Below are positions 40,425 through 53,800 of a stretch of 64,000 bases of DNA, one piece after another. The notes below the pieces were generated by a model. That model saw only the letters and a list, made by a program, of their open reading frames with translations, was not told where the DNA came from and ran no database searches. Source of the DNA: Megaustenia siamemsis (lineage: Eukaryota; Mollusca; Gastropoda; Stylommatophora; Ariophantidae); the NCBI GenBank assembly GCA_032433765.1, contig JAVIAB010000159.1, forward strand, positions 56,780,542 to 56,844,541, given 5' to 3'. Both the position numbers and the translations under genes were made by a program. Positions within the stretch are counted from its first letter, which is position 1, and each line of letters opens with the position of its first letter.

Positions 40425-41810
40425 TAGATACAATTTGGGAGAAAAAAGATGTATATAAAACTGGAAATAAGGTTGTATGATCAAACTATAACAAAAGACG
40501 TATACAGGAACGCACAAATTATAGGGGAATAATGCTACTATCAGTGCCAGGAAAAATGTTATGCAGAATCCTTCTGGAGAGACTAAAAGAGGCCATAGAG
40601 AAACATTTGAGAGATGAACAAGCAGGTTTTAGGAAGAACAGATCATGTGCTGATCAAATAAATGCCCTTGTTAGTTGAACAAAGTTTAGAACTACAGTCC
40701 CCACTTTATATTGGATTCATAGATTACGAAACGTCATTTGATAGTTTAGACAGAAGAATGCTTTGTAAGTTGCTGAATCATTACGGGAACACCACAAAGC
40801 TTATTAAACTGATAAGAACAATGTATGAAGGAAAGAAATGTAGTGTGGTGTATAACAAGGGAAGCTTACAGACGCATTTAAAATAAGAACAAGAGTAAGG
40901 CAGGAATGCTTTCTATCTCAATTTCTCTTTATATGGCCATAGATTGGATTATGAAATTAACTCAAAAGAACATAAATTAAATCCAGTGGTCACTGACCAA
41001 GCAACTTGATGATTTAGACTTTGCTGATGATATACATTTCTATCACACAATCATCAACAGGTGCAAGATAAAATGAGCATACTTGATGAGAGAATACAAC
41101 AGATGGGACTGAAAATAAAGAGAGATAGAACTAAAATGATGAGAATTAATACAGTTAGCAATAACCTAATACAAATAGGACAAATACCTCTACTAGACGT
41201 ACAATCTTACATATATCTGGGCAGTAATATAGACAAATATGGAGGAACAGAAAATGATACCTAAATAAAAATGTCAAAAGCAAAATGAGCATTTGTTGCA
41301 CTGGAAAACATATGGAAGTCCAAAGAAATTAGGTTAAATACTAAAATAAAAATTTTCAAATCCAATGTTAAGCCTGTCTTATTATATGGCTACAAAACAT
41401 GGAGAACAACTAAAATGACAATCATAAAGATACAGACTTTCATTAATGGATGCTTACGCAGAATAAATGATGGAAATGGCAAGACAAAATCACTAACATA
41501 GAATTATGGAAATGTAGCACTCCAGTGGATAAACAGATACAGCAAAGACGATGGCGCTGGATAGGACACACACTACGGAAGCCAACTGCGAGTATTACAC
41601 AACTGGCCCTCTTTTTGAATCCTCAGAGAAAAAATACAAAGTGGAAGACCAAGGAATTCTTGGAGAAGACAGATAGAAGCAGAGATGAAGATGATGGGGA
41701 CGACATGGAACAATCTTAAAAGAATGTCAAGAAACAGAACTTCCTCGAATGTGATTGTTGAATATCAATGCTCCACAGAGAGCTGAAATGTAAAAAAGAG
41801 GATAAGATAT
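40425..41810 (+). mobile_element. LINE-B second copy, right part
   Basis: Continues the 36,776 copy: YRGIMLLSVPGKMLCRILLE, DEQAGFRKNRSCADQI, YIGFIDYETSFDSLDRRML, then LLDVQSYIYLGSNIDKYGG, RRWRWIGHTLRKP and the 3' end. Many stops. Confidence 0.8.
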
Positions 41811-42599
41811 AATTTTCGTGTTTGTTGTCCTATTTTCCAAGATTCACATCCATATGTTAAGACTGGCTATACATAACATTTAAGAACTCTTTTTCTTGGT
41901 GTTCTATGTTACTTTTTTATTGCTCTCCCGGCATCGTTAAAATAGTGTTCAACAGATTGGAAACTACATATTCCTGTTCTCTCTATATACTCACTGACAC
42001 AAGGTATCTGGATAATGCATGTTCCTTGATACACTAGATGTGTACTTAAGATCGGTAACGGTCTTTAGCAAGCAGGAAATCACACCAGTACAGTCGAAAT
42101 TTGCATCTTCATCGATTACTTTGGATTAGAATGTTAACATACATAATGAAAGAAACATAATTTTGGAATGTTAAATGTTGGACAAATTAACGAAAATGTG
42201 AGCAAGGAAAATATTAATACTTTAGAAAATAAAGTGTTAACAGAGATGTATCAGAGTTGAAGAAAAAGTACTGAAAACATTGTAGCTGAAATGATAATGG
42301 TGTCAATGAGGCAATTCTGATGATGACTTGATGGTACAGTTGTACACATGATGAAGAATATGACGCAGCAAGAAATCGACGTGGAAAATCGTCGGTTTTT
42401 ATAAGAGAATAGAGGCGTTCACCAGTCGATGACTTTCCTCTAAGATGTCACATGTCTAGAGATCAACTATTGATAACTTAAACTGAGGAATCGGGCCATA
42501 ATAGGAGAACGGTCAACCAATTATGTAAGACTCATGAAATAAGTGCACTTTCAATTAATTTGACAGTTGCTGTAGTTTTGTGTATCATTAAGAGAAAAA
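41811..42599. other. Host DNA with a short LINE-A scrap
   Basis: 41,815-41,900 (GTTTGTTGTCCTATTTTCCA...GATTCACATCCATATG) matches LINE-A minus-strand sequence near 33,810-33,880. The rest is unassigned. Confidence 0.5.
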
Positions 42600-44175
42600 T
42601 TGTGTTGATAGAATGTTGTATGAGGGCCACGAAGAAAATATGGTGAAGAAAGTATGTTGTAGAGTATGAGGGCCACGAAGAAAACATGGTGAAGAAAGTA
42701 TGTTGTAGGGTATGAGGGCCACGAAGAAAACATGGTGAAGAAAGTATGTTGTAGAGTATGAGGGTCACGAAGAAAATATGGTGAAGAAAGTATGTTGTAG
42801 AGTATGAGGGTCACGAAGAAAATATGGTGAAGAAAGTATGTTGTAGAGTATGAGGGCCACGAAGAAAACATGGTGAAGAAAGTATGTTGTAGGGTATGAG
42901 GGCCACGAAGAAAACATGGTGAAGAAAGTATGTTGTAGGGTATGAGGGCCACGAAGAAAACATGGTGAAGAAAGTATGTTGTAGAGTATGAGGGTCACGA
43001 AGAAAATATGGTGAAGAAAGTATGTTGTAGAGTATGAGGGCCACGAAGAAAACATGGTGAAGAAAGTATGTTGTAGGGTATGAGGGCCACGAAGAAAACA
43101 TGGTGAAGAAAGTATGTTGTAGAGTATGAGGGTCACGAAGAAAATATGGTGAAGAAAGTATGTTGTAGAGTATGAGGGCCACGAAGAAAACATGGTGAAG
43201 AAAGTATGTTGTAGGGTATGAGGGCCACGAAGAAAACATGGTGAAGAAAGTATGTTGTAGAGTATGAGGGTCACGAAGAAAATATGGTGAAGAAAGTATG
43301 TTGTAGAGTATGAGGGCCACGAAGAAAACATGGTGAAGAAAGTATGTTGTAGGGTATGAGGGTCATGAAGAAAACATGGTGAAGAAAGTATGTTGTAGGG
43401 TATGATGGTCACGAAGAAAACATGGTGAAGAAAGTATGTTGTAGGGTATGATGGTCACGAAGAAAACATGGTGAAGAAAGTATGTTGTAGGGTATGATGG
43501 TCACGAAGAAAACATGGTGAAGAAAGTATGTTGTAGGGTATGAGGGTCATGAAGAAAACATGGTGAAGAAAGTATGTTGTAGGGTATGATGGTCACGAAG
43601 ATAACATGGTGAAGAAAGTATGTTGTAGGGTATGATGGTCACGAAGAAAACATGGTGAAGAAAGTATGTTGTAGGGTATGATGGTCACGAAGAAAACATG
43701 GTGAAGAAAGTATGTTGTAGGGTATGATGGTCACGAAGAAAACATGGTGAAGAAAGTATGTTGTAGGGTATGATGGTCACGAAGAAAACATGTTGATGAA
43801 AGTATGTTGTAGGGTATGATGGTCACGAAGAAAACATGGTGAAGAAAGTATGTTGTAGGGTTTGAGGTCACTACTACAATGATATGGATGAAAGTAAGAA
43901 GTAGTGTGCGGTTACTAAGAGAATGTTATGAATGAAAATATGTTGTAGTGTATGGAGTCTCTAATACAATGCAATGAATTAAATTATGTTTTAATGTATT
44001 TAGGTCACTAATACAATGATATGATTTAAATTATGTTGTAATGTATTTAGGTCACTAATACAATGATATCAATTAAAATATGTTGTTGTGTATGGGGGCA
44101 CTAACAGAATGATTTAAATGATAATATTTTGTAATATATGGGGTCACTAAGGGAATGCTTTGAACGAAAAGCATG
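42600..44175. repeat. 46-bp minisatellite, about 27 good copies plus a decayed flank
   Basis: The unit contains TATGAGGGCCACGAAGAAAA and CATGGTGAAGAAAGTATG, with 46-bp spacing (42,621, 42,667 and onward). From 43,865 to 44,175 units decay (GGTCACTAATACAATGATAT). Minus-strand ORFs up to 215 codons are read-through of the array. Confidence 0.95.
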
Positions 44176-44225
44176 TTGTAGTGTTTTGATTTTTATTTAG
44201 GTTTTTGTTTTATTTCGCTACTTCA

Positions 44226-44600
44226 TCTCTCTCTCTCTCTCTCTGCGATCAAGACTTGATCATAATAGGATTCCAGACTCTCACATGATGACAGCTGTCT
44301 GTTTAAGTGAATTGATCGACCCCACAGACAGAACATCACAATTAGAGTCTTTTAGATCCACTCTGATTGAATGCATGTTAAAACGTTGCACTGTGTCCTA
44401 CACCAGTGGCCTCGTGCATCCAATTTCATCCAGAATTGTATTCAGGTTTGCTTTCCTTAGCCTTTAATTGTCCCAAATCTTCCTGCAAGGCAGCATATTG
44501 TCTTTCCTGTAGGGGGATTCTGCCCTTAGATTGTCGGCCCTCTCACGTTTACGAGCACCATCTGCCCGAGTCACTAGAGGTGACTAACACAGACATGCAC
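44226..44600 (+). mobile_element. Minisatellite-linked composite repeat, copy D2
   Basis: A (TC)n tract, then GCGATCAAGACTTGATCA, the ~330-bp shared block and CGAGTCACTAGAGGTGACTA, leading straight into an array at 44,580. Confidence 0.85.
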
Positions 44601-44955
44601 ACAACGATATGTGTCATGGCTAACACTGACACACAAAAATATGAGATATGACTAAAACAGACACACACGCACACAATCATATCTCACATCTGGTGTAACA
44701 CAGACACACACCAAGATATGAGACATGACTAGCACAGACACAATCCAAGATACGAGGCATGGCTAACACAGCCACACACCAAAATATGAGATATGACTAA
44801 CACAGCCATACACCAAAATTTGAGATATGACTAACACAGACACACACCAAGATATGAGGCATGACTAACACAGACACAATCCAAGATACGAGGCATGGCT
44901 AACACAGCCACACACCAAAATATGAGATATGACTAACACAGCCATACACACACAC
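44580..44955. repeat. ~36-bp ATATGAGATATGACTAACAC satellite linked to D2
   Basis: Units of ACACACCAAAATATGAGATA and TGACTAACACAGCC, about 10 copies. Confidence 0.9.
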
Positions 44956-45419
44956 TTTTCATCTGGAGAGAATGTTAATTTGATTTCGTTATCCTTTTAT
45001 TATAGAAGTTGCTAGATTTGTTTTGAGAATCGTTTTTTTTTTCTTCAAATATCACTACTTTATGTGGCATTTGCTTTTTTAAAAAAAATATGATTACTTA
45101 AAATTTATTATTGAGCTTCCATGGTTTTATTTTTCTTTAACAAACCAAAATTTAAAACAAGTTTTCATTCATGCATCACGTTTCTCTCTGTTTAATCTCT
45201 ATGATCGCTTTCTTTGGCCTTGGTTTGAATGATTCAAATAACAAATTTGACTTTATATTCATTGCTTTTCTGTTGTAATCGCTATTTTGTCGACCGGCTG
45301 GTAATTGGGCAGAGATAAATAAACACCAGAGTTGCAACAAGCAAATGTTAACATGAAAAAAATACTCGCATGGAAGTAAATAGCAATAGAGCCCTAATAT
45401 TAATAGTAAAAAAAACATA
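44956..45419. other. AT-rich host DNA
   Basis: No gene supported. Confidence 0.4.
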
Positions 45420-45740
45420 CCTACTCAATATTCCTGTATGGTGGAGAAACATGGATATAACAAATGTATCTAGAGCGGGAAAATGAAACCCATGAAGCGT
45501 GTATTAATGATGAAATGGAGAATTGCGTGGAAAGAAAGGAAGATAAATCGGAAGTGTTGAATAATTTTACAGTGAAAAAAAAACTAACACATATATGACC
45601 ACAATAACTGACACATTTGGTTCATGTAAAGAGACGTTAATATACCACTAAACGGCCATCTGGGAGGAGACAGTAGTAGGTAGTTGAGGCAGAGACAAAG
45701 TTAAATGACGCTTCATGGAAGCCAACCTTCGTAGACGGCA
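45420..45740 (+). mobile_element. LINE-C remnant
   Basis: CAATATTCCTGTATGGTGGA, then similarity to the 52,930-53,330 copy. Very decayed. Confidence 0.45.
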
Positions 45741-45759
45741 CCCAATAATGTGTCCTGTA

Positions 45760-46005
45760 ACACAACAGAACATAGGAAACTATTGGATATGAATTGTGTA
45801 TGAAACTAATGGCAGTCTTGGAATATTAAATACAGACCGAGCATTTGGAAAGACATTGATTCCATCCAAGACTTCACACAACAGAAAATAGGAAACTATT
45901 AGATATGAATTGTGTATGAGACTAAAGGCAGTCTTGGAATAATAAATACAGACCGATCATTTGGAAAGACATTGATTCCATCCAAGACTTCACACAACAT
46001 GTCTA
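45760..46005. repeat. Tandem duplication of ~122 bp
   Basis: CATTTGGAAAGACATTGATT and the surrounding ~120 bp occur twice head to tail. Confidence 0.9.
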
Positions 46006-46284
46006 CAGGTTGTACATATCACATGTGTTTGTTGATGATATTTTAGTAATCTTGGTACATTTTCTCAGTTCTGAACATACTTGTGCTTCTATATTACGTT
46101 AACATGATCATAAACGACCCAACAATATAAATGTTTACAATACTTGTGGTTACAATATCATTATTTTACATCAGAATGAATTACATTTGTCAAATTTTAA
46201 AACAGTTATTCTCATAAACATTATTGGACTAACATATCAATAATATAAATATTACATTTTCCAGATTATTAATTATTTTATTCT

Positions 46285-46640
46285 GGGTCACGAACTATGC
46301 AAGTATCATCTCAGAAAACTGTAAAATAACCAGCAGAAATCAGCTCAGAAAACTGTAAAATAACCAGCAGAAATCAGCTCAGAAAACTGTAAAATAACCA
46401 GCAGAAATCAGCTCAGAAAACTGTATGTAAATTTATTAGCAATAATCAGCTCAGAAAACTGTATGTAAATTTACTAGCAATAATCAGCTCAGAAAACTGT
46501 ATGTAAATTTACTAGCAATAATCAGTTCTGAAAACTATGTAAATTTACTAGCAATAATCAGTTCTGAAAACGGTATGTAAATTTGCTAGCAATAATCAGC
46601 TCAGAAAAATGTATGTAAATTTACAAACAGAAAAAAAAAA
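46285..46640. repeat. 34/38-bp minisatellite
   Basis: First CAGCTCAGAAAACTGTAAAA (34-bp units), then CAGCTCAGAAAACTGTATGT (38-bp units). The second type looks like an insertion variant of the first. Confidence 0.92.
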
Positions 46641-47397
46641 CAGTTGAGAACATGACATGAAAACTTACTAGCACATACCAGAGGACATACAAACCAGAGC
46701 TGTAAAAGTTGTTGCATTCATTCTCTTGCCGTGGCGTCTTTGATTTCGTCCTATACAAATCTTGTCTCAGAAATGCTTGACTAGAAGTTTTGCTGTGTTT
46801 AGTACCTGCTCGTTAGAAATGTGTAATGTGTTATTGTAATAAATGTTATAATAAAATAGAACGTACTTGTATACATCTGCATATTTGCATGTCCAAAGAT
46901 GAGATAACTCTTATATAAATATACATGTCTACATCAGTGTTAAATATATATCAAGATTTGGCAACGGTTGCATAAATATATCAAGAAAACAACGATGAGT
47001 TTGTCACTGCGTTTCTACTTCAGTACACGTATTCAATAGTGAATCATTGTTTCACGAACTAAGCTGACCATTTATCAGCGTTTGTTGTTGTTACACAGAT
47101 GGTATATCTCCATTGATCGACTTATCGATCAGAAACAAATTAAACATATAGACATTACCGTTATCGATTTTACCTTTAATGTAGACCTAACGTATTTGTG
47201 ATGCATTAGTTACTGTCAGCTTCAGCAATGCGAGCAGATGTACTTTAATAATAAACATTTCCGTTCAACAGTTACCACTCGTTTAGGTCGTGCTACTGAC
47301 TCAAAAAGACAACTGAATGTTTATAGATCGATCTCGGTAAATTATCGTCATTCTATGCTGAATTAACTTTGTCCAGATCAAATCGATATGTTGTAGT
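46641..47397. other. Unassigned host DNA
   Basis: No feature seen. Confidence 0.4.
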
Positions 47398-47760
47398 CAA
47401 TCTCTATCGATGATTGATACACTTTATAATTTACTTAGGAAGACACCATAAGCTCTAAGTGTCCAACCTCAGTTTATGTCTGATCGTGTAGGCCGCTGCC
47501 AGCGTCCATTCTTCCTTACAACCGAGTGACCTGACACTAGAAGGAATCATCTTTTATTTTTGTCAACCTTGACTTTTTCAGAATCTCGTTTCTCTGCCAC
47601 GGAGCCCACCCAGTGCGTACTGACATGAGCATAACCATTTAAACAATGATAAGACACAAGGGAGTAACAATCTCTATCGATGAGTGATACACTTTATAAT
47701 TTACTTAGGAAGACACCATAAGCTCTATGTGTCCAACCTCAGTTTATCTCTGATTGTCCA
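47398..47760. repeat. Nested segmental duplications
   Basis: CAATCTCTATCGATG through ACCTCAGTTTAT (about 88 bp) occurs at 47,398 and again at 47,669. The block between (47,488-47,682, GTAGGCCGCTGCCAGCGTCC...) recurs at 49,732-49,925. Confidence 0.88.
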
Positions 47761-47779
47761 TAAACTGAAAACTACAAAT

Positions 47780-48235
47780 GTGTGTGGTTTGTAAAGCTTC
47801 TTTCACTCCTTGCTTATCTCGTGTGTGGTTTGTAAAGCTTCTTTCACTCCTTGCTTATCTCGTGTGTGGTTTGTAAAGCTTCTTTCACTCCTTGCTTATC
47901 TCGTGTGTGGTTTGTAAAGCTTCTTTCACTCCTTGTTTATCTCGTGTGTGGTTTGTAAAGCTTCTTTCACTCCTTGCTTATCTCGTGTGTGGTTTGTAAA
48001 GCTTCTTTCACTCCTTGCTTATCTCGTGTGTGGTTTGTAAAGCTTCTTTCACTCCTTGCTTATCTCGTGTGTGGTTTGTAAAGCTTCTTTCACTCCTTGC
48101 TTATCTCGTGTGTGGTTTGTAAAGCTTCTTTCACTCCTTGCTTATCTCGTGTGTGGTTTATAAAGCTTCTTTCACTCCTTGCTTATCTCGTGTGTTGTTT
48201 GTAAAGCTTCTTTCACTCCTTGCTTATCTCGTGTG
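47780..48235. repeat. 41-bp minisatellite, 11 copies
   Basis: The unit contains GTGTGTGGTTTGTAAAGCTT and CTTTCACTCCTTGCTTATCTC. Confidence 0.95.
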
Positions 48236-48239
48236 TGTG

Positions 48240-49660
48240 CCATCACCCATTTTACTTGCTACTCTTGCAGCAGCCACATCTTGAAGGTTGTATGTTCACA
48301 TGTATCACATCTCCCATTTTACTTGTTGCTCTTGCAGCAGCCACATCTTGAAGGTTGTATGTTCACATTTATCATATCTCCAATTTTACTTGCTACTCTT
48401 GCAGCAGCCACATCTTGAAGGTTGTATGTTCACATTTATCACATCACCCATTTTACTTGCTACTCTTGCAGCAGCCACATCTTGAAGTTTGTATGTTCAC
48501 ATTTATCACATCACCCATTTTACTTGTTGCTCTTGTAGCAGCCACATCTTGAAGGTTGTATGTTCACATTTATCATATCTCCAATTTTACTTGCTACTCT
48601 TGCAGCAGCCACATCTTGAAGGTTGTATGTTTGCATTTATCACATCACCCATTTTACTTGTTGTTCTTGTAGCAGCAACATCTTGAAGGTTGTATGTTCA
48701 CATTTATCATATCTCCAATTTTACTTGCTACTCTTGCAGCAGCCACATCTTGAAGGTTGTATGTTCACATTTATCACATCTTCAATTTTACTTGCTACTC
48801 TTGTAGCAGCCACATCTTGAAGATTGTATGTTCACATTTATCACATCTCCAATTTTACTTGCTACTCTTGTAGCAGCCACATCTTGAAGGTTGTATGTTC
48901 ACATTTATCACATCTCCAATTTTACTTGCTACTCTTGTAGCAGCCACATCTTGAAGATTGTATGTTCACATTTATCACATCTCCAATTTTACTTGCTACT
49001 CTTGTAGCAGCCACATCTTGAAGGTTGTATGTTCACATTTATCACATCTCCCATGTTACTTGCTACTCTTGCAGCAGCCACATCTTGAAGATTGTATGTT
49101 CACATTTATCACATCACCCATTTTACTTGCTGCTCTTGCAGCAGCCAAATCTTGAAGGTTGTATGTTCACATTTATCACATCACCCATTTTACTTGTTGC
49201 TCTTGTAGCAGCCACATCTTGAAGGTTGTATGTTCACATTTATCACATCTCCCATGTTACTTGCTACTCTTGTAGCAGCCACATCTTGAAGGTTGTATGT
49301 TCACATTTATCATATCTCCAATTTTACTTGCTACTCTTGCAGCAGCCACATCTTGAAGGTTGTATGTTCACATTTATCACATCACCCATTTTACTTGCTG
49401 CTCCTGCAGCAGCCACATCTTGAAGGTTGTATGTTCACATTTATCACATCACCCATTTTACTTGTTGCTCTTGCAGCAGCCACACCTTGAAGGTTGTATG
49501 TTCACATTTATCACATCTCCCATGTTACTTGCTACTCTTGCAGCAGCCACATCTTGAAGATTGTATGTTCACATTTATCACATCACCCATTTTACTTGCT
49601 GCTCTTGCAACAGCCACATCTTAAAGGTTGTATTTTCACATGTATCACATCAGTCATGTA
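48240..49660. repeat. 67-bp minisatellite, about 21 copies
   Basis: The unit contains TTTTACTTGCTACTCTTGCA and CCACATCTTGAAGGTTGTAT. The many 65-codon plus-strand ORFs are the array itself. Confidence 0.95.
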
Positions 49661-49731
49661 TTTGCCCTCTCTGACAGCTTCCAGAATATCAGCCTAATCC
49701 ATTGCTCGTTCACCCGCAACAACAGCCGTGC

Positions 49732-49925
49732 CTGTAGGCCGCTGCCAGCGTCCATTCTTCCTTACAACCGAGTGACCTGACACTAGAAGGAATCATCTTT
49801 TATTTTTTGTCAACCTTTACTTTTTCAGAATCTCGTTTCCCTGCCACGGAGCCCAGCCAGTGCGTACTGACATGAGCATAACCATTTAGACACTGATAAG
49901 ACACAAGAGAGTAACAATCTGTATC
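49732..49925. repeat. Second copy of the 195-bp flanking duplication
   Basis: Nearly identical to 47,488-47,682. The two copies bracket the 41-bp and 67-bp arrays. Confidence 0.9.
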
Positions 49926-50027
49926 GTTGGCCAAGCTAATGTTTGTGTTACTGCAAGGACCTACACTGTCGATGTATATGTCAGCTTCTGATACAACAGT
50001 TCTCAACATGGCATTGTTGGGTACCAA
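49800..50027 (-). other. Possible exon-like Cys-containing ORF
   Basis: A 75-codon minus-strand ORF with VSEADIYIDSVGPCSNTNIS and NDTDCYSLVSYQCLNGYAH. It has a secreted-domain flavour (spaced Cys, N-glycosylation-type NDT). Its 3' half lies in the 195-bp duplication, and the other copy is broken. No family recognised. Confidence 0.25.
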
Positions 50028-50305
50028 GCTGCCATCCCTTTTCGATCTCTCTTTGTTTGGCCCAATCGGTTAGTCTGTTTACAAAGTCACTGCTCCCCAT
50101 TTGATAGAGTAAGGTCTCGATCAGCTTTGTTCTTCCTAACCATGACGTCAGCAGTGAGTCTGTGACTTCATTCAGCCTAGATCATTGTGGACATATATGT
50201 CCCGCTTCTGTTATTGCCTTTATTGATAGATTTCACAAACAAGAAGTGTGTTTCCAAAACACACAATTATTAATTGCCTTAAATTAAAACGTGGACAGCA
50301 TTGAG

Positions 50306-50770
50306 TTATTGAGTTATTTGCGGGTCATCATCATTGCACTCCGAACATGTCCATAGGTGCTCAGATCCCCTCCTCAGCAATTCCCTCAGTGTCCAGCGAC
50401 TGACGACTCCAGTTCTATGTTGGTTGATAAGTCTTCTTACACGCCCACTAAGTTTCTCATTTCTGGCTTTGCCCATCTTAACTCCCATCTCTTTCATCCG
50501 AAGAAGTCACGTGGATCTATGTTTGTCGAAGTCCTGTGCTCTTCCCACATCTCGGAGGGCATTGATGATGTCCGTCCGATCCATTTGTTGCCTGTCTTCA
50601 ACGACAGCGCAGCTAGCCAACATGTCCGCTCTTACTTTTCCCCGTACTCCCGCATGTCCAGGGACAAAGACAAAGGTGACCTTACGTATTTTGGATTTCT
50701 GCAACGACTCTACCCATTGCATGCGTACAGAGCCCGCCTCCACTTTCAGCGACGTTCATCTACGACGACG
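50306..50770 (-). mobile_element. RNase H domain fragment of a retroelement
   Basis: Two minus-strand ORFs in different frames. 50,743-50,507 has VTFVFVPGHAGVRGKVRADM, the RNase H C-terminal motif (PGH.G..GN..AD type). 50,497-50,306 has INQHRTGVVSRWTLRELLRRGSEHLWTCSECN, a downstream Cys/His-type tail. A frameshift separates them. The source element is not otherwise present. Confidence 0.6.
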
Positions 50771-50774
50771 GTAA

Positions 50775-52734
50775 GTGTAAGTACAGTTCAGATGCAGCCC
50801 AAAAGTGGACAGCATATTCCCCGCCCCCCCCCTTTTTTCACTGATAGCATTCCCGTATTCCTTCATAATTTTTTTGTATTTGAGACGCGGATTAACTGGA
50901 AAGTGGTTGTGAAAGGAAACACAATTAAAAAAAGGAAACATAATCAACATGTCTAGTCACATCGACTCAAGCCTGACAGATGACTAAATAAAGTAAACGA
51001 GATATTGTGGATTACAATTCAATATAAATTGTCTCCATTTATTTCATCGACTCGTCACGTTGCTGCATTCTGACCGCCTGCCTCAGTCCGTGGCTTCAAA
51101 ATTATTGCTTTTCAAACCATTGGAAGGAGACCCCATAACCCATAGTTGGGCCCCCGCGTAAATATAAAGTATTTTACAGACTGACCTAGAAAAACATGTC
51201 CCACCGGAAGCTGTAATGATGTTTCCCGTGCGCTTTTCATTGGGTGACGTTCTGAGCTGACGGGATAAGAAGATCTCTTTCATGAGTGGACAACCTCGTT
51301 TTGTGACTGTGTCTTCGTGTACTGAAATCAAAGTTGTGTCTGCACTGCAATGTTGTGTTTTGACGTTATAGCATCTGTGTCACAGCAAACTGGACTTGCC
51401 TCACTCTGTTCACCTTTATAAAGCTATTATTTGAAAATCTGCCACTGGTAGTTCATAAAGAGAGTCACAGTCTGCGTTAGGTAGAGCTTTAGATGATGAC
51501 ACACAAGGGCTTCGCTGGACCAGTATGAAGTCTATTTGCTTTCTGGTTTTACCGTCGAGAGAGTCCAAATGTCAAATCTTAGTTTATTTTGTTTATAGAC
51601 AATTGCGTTTTTTCTCAAGACAAAATTACATCAGCTCCCCTCCCCCCCCCTTCTTTTGTCTTTAGTATGACCAATGTTAAATATCAGGAATGTTATTTTC
51701 TTATGATCTTCCCATGCTAATGTTTAGATTGAAAGAGACCTGGCAACCCGATCTTGGCTGGCCAGCTAAACTACACAGGGTAGATTAATGAAGCCACACC
51801 ACTTCAATAGTACACACATTTTTATTCTGCTTCTCTCCTTCCTCTTTGCTTTTCAGCATTGAGGGGAGACATCATTTGCGGTCTTTTTCTTTCCTATGTT
51901 GTTAGATATATATATATATGATATTATATTGCGTGGGTAGTCCTAGCTTTTTCATCATTTCTACGTTTCTTATATTATCTCTCAAGCTTTTCCATGTCAT
52001 TCATTAAAAAACACATTTCTGAAGAGGTTATTTTTTTATTCTTCTTGCATCTAGGGTCCAGGACATGCATTGGTAACATATCGTTGTATTGCCGCGAGCC
52101 CGTTGTGCCTGTAGTGTTATTTACTTGTTCGACAGCAGCTGTCCAATGACTTAAAGACGCGTCGTTGCATCTTGAGTTTATTCCTGGTGTTTGTGACTTG
52201 TCGTTTGTCACTAGGCTCCTAAATATTACAATTCCTCTACTTGTTTTAGTTTACTGCCGCCTATAGTTATAGTTATGTTTTTCTTTCGCAATATTCATGA
52301 CTTTTGTTTTGTTGATGTTGACTTTCATTTTGTAAACACAGTTGTCGTCAGAAATGGTGTAGGATAGACCCAGTCATCAGCTGCCTCAAAGGAGGAGCTG
52401 GAACAGATTAAAATATCACTCAGGGCAAGAAATGGATCAGACCTATTCTCTCAAGAGGCTAGATCCAATAAAACATTAACAACATAATTATGATTGTAGA
52501 CTGCCAAGAAATAGCCAAGAGGAAATATATCACAACAATACGATGACTAGTCTCCCAGGCCATTCACATCGAACATACAAATATGGGAAGTCATCGATAA
52601 CAGAGCAAGTAGGAGTAATTATAAAATACAATAAAATAGAATCACCTACATAAGAAAAGGAAATATATCAATACAATGAAACATAAATAATAATAATATA
52701 TACAGCTTATATAAGGGTGTAATACAACAACAAT
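50775..52734. other. Host DNA, mostly unassigned
   Basis: 51,975-52,335 on the minus strand carries a faint reverse transcriptase-like KMKVNINKTKVMNIAKEK stretch. A short (AT)n lies near 51,908 and a C10 run near 51,640. No gene supported. Confidence 0.35.
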
Positions 52735-53360
52735 ATAAGTAGTAATGAATAGACCTGTAGATAGTTCAGAGCTACAACTACCTGGGACATATTATAACCA
52801 GTGATAGAAAATGTAAAACTGAAATAAACAAAGGAATAAGTATGGCAAAACGTAATTTTAATGCTATGAAAAATATACTAACATCAAAACAAATAACAAC
52901 AATGATAAAACTAAGAATAGCAAAATATTACATCTCAATACTCCTGTTTGGTGCAAAAAAATGGACATTAGACAAGAAAACAGAACAGAAAATTGAAGCC
53001 TTTGAAATGTTGATTTATAGAAGAATAGGTAAAACTGGATGGAAAGAAAAGAAAACAAACGATGAAGTTTTAAACAACTAAAAATGAAGAGAACTACTAA
53101 ACACAATTAGAACAAGACATGCATTTTTTGGGACATGTTAAAAGACACGACAACCAACTAAAAGTAATCTTGGAGGGAAAATGCAAGGTAAAAGAGGCAG
53201 AGGCAGACCAAGACTAACATGGACGAGTAACATCAAAAGATGGACACGTCAACATATGCCTATATGCACCATCAAAGCAATATACAGAGTGGAATGGCGC
53301 TTCGTGGTAGCCAACCTTCGATGCGGAGACGGCACTCAATAATGATGATGATGATGATGA
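52735..53360 (+). mobile_element. LINE-C copy, 3' part
   Basis: The ORF 52,842-53,081 has FNAMKNILTSKQITTMIKLR, KKWTLDKKTEQKIEAFEMLI and GWKEKKTNDEVL, the reverse transcriptase C-terminal region. It ends in a (GAT)n tail at 53,340-53,360. 5'-truncated and frameshifted. Confidence 0.8.
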
Positions 53361-53457
53361 TTAAAGTATTAATATTAAGTATTAATAAATTATTAATTAT
53401 TAATTAAAGTATATTATTAAGTATTAATAAAGATAATGTGTCATTGGATGCCAACTC

Positions 53458-53800
53458 ATATCTCTCTCTCTCTCTGCGATCAGGACCCAATCAGAGTAGG
53501 ATTCCAGCTCCTCACATGAACTCAGCTGTCAGGTTAGGTGTGTTACAAACAGTACATCACAATTAGAGTCCGCCAGATCACCTCCGATTGAACACCCGTT
53601 AAAAACGTTGCACTGTGTTCTGCGCCAGTGGCCCAGTGCATCCGATTTCAGCCAGCATTTTATTCAGGTTTGCTTTCCCTAGTCTTTGATTGTCCCCAAT
53701 CTTCCTGCAAGGCAGCAGGTGATCTTTTCTGTAGGGGCGTTCTGCCCTTAGATGGTCGGCCCTCCCAGGTTTACGAGAACCATCTGCCCGAGTCACTAGA
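53458..53800 (+). mobile_element. Minisatellite-linked composite repeat, copy D3
   Basis: (TC)n, GCGATCAGGACCCAATCAGA, the shared ~330-bp block and CGAGTCACTAGAGGTGACTA. Confidence 0.87.

Noticed and set aside
42551..43412. Minus-strand ORFs of 133-215 codons
   Set aside because: Read-through of the 46-bp minisatellite. 46 x 3 gives a 46-residue pseudo-repeat.
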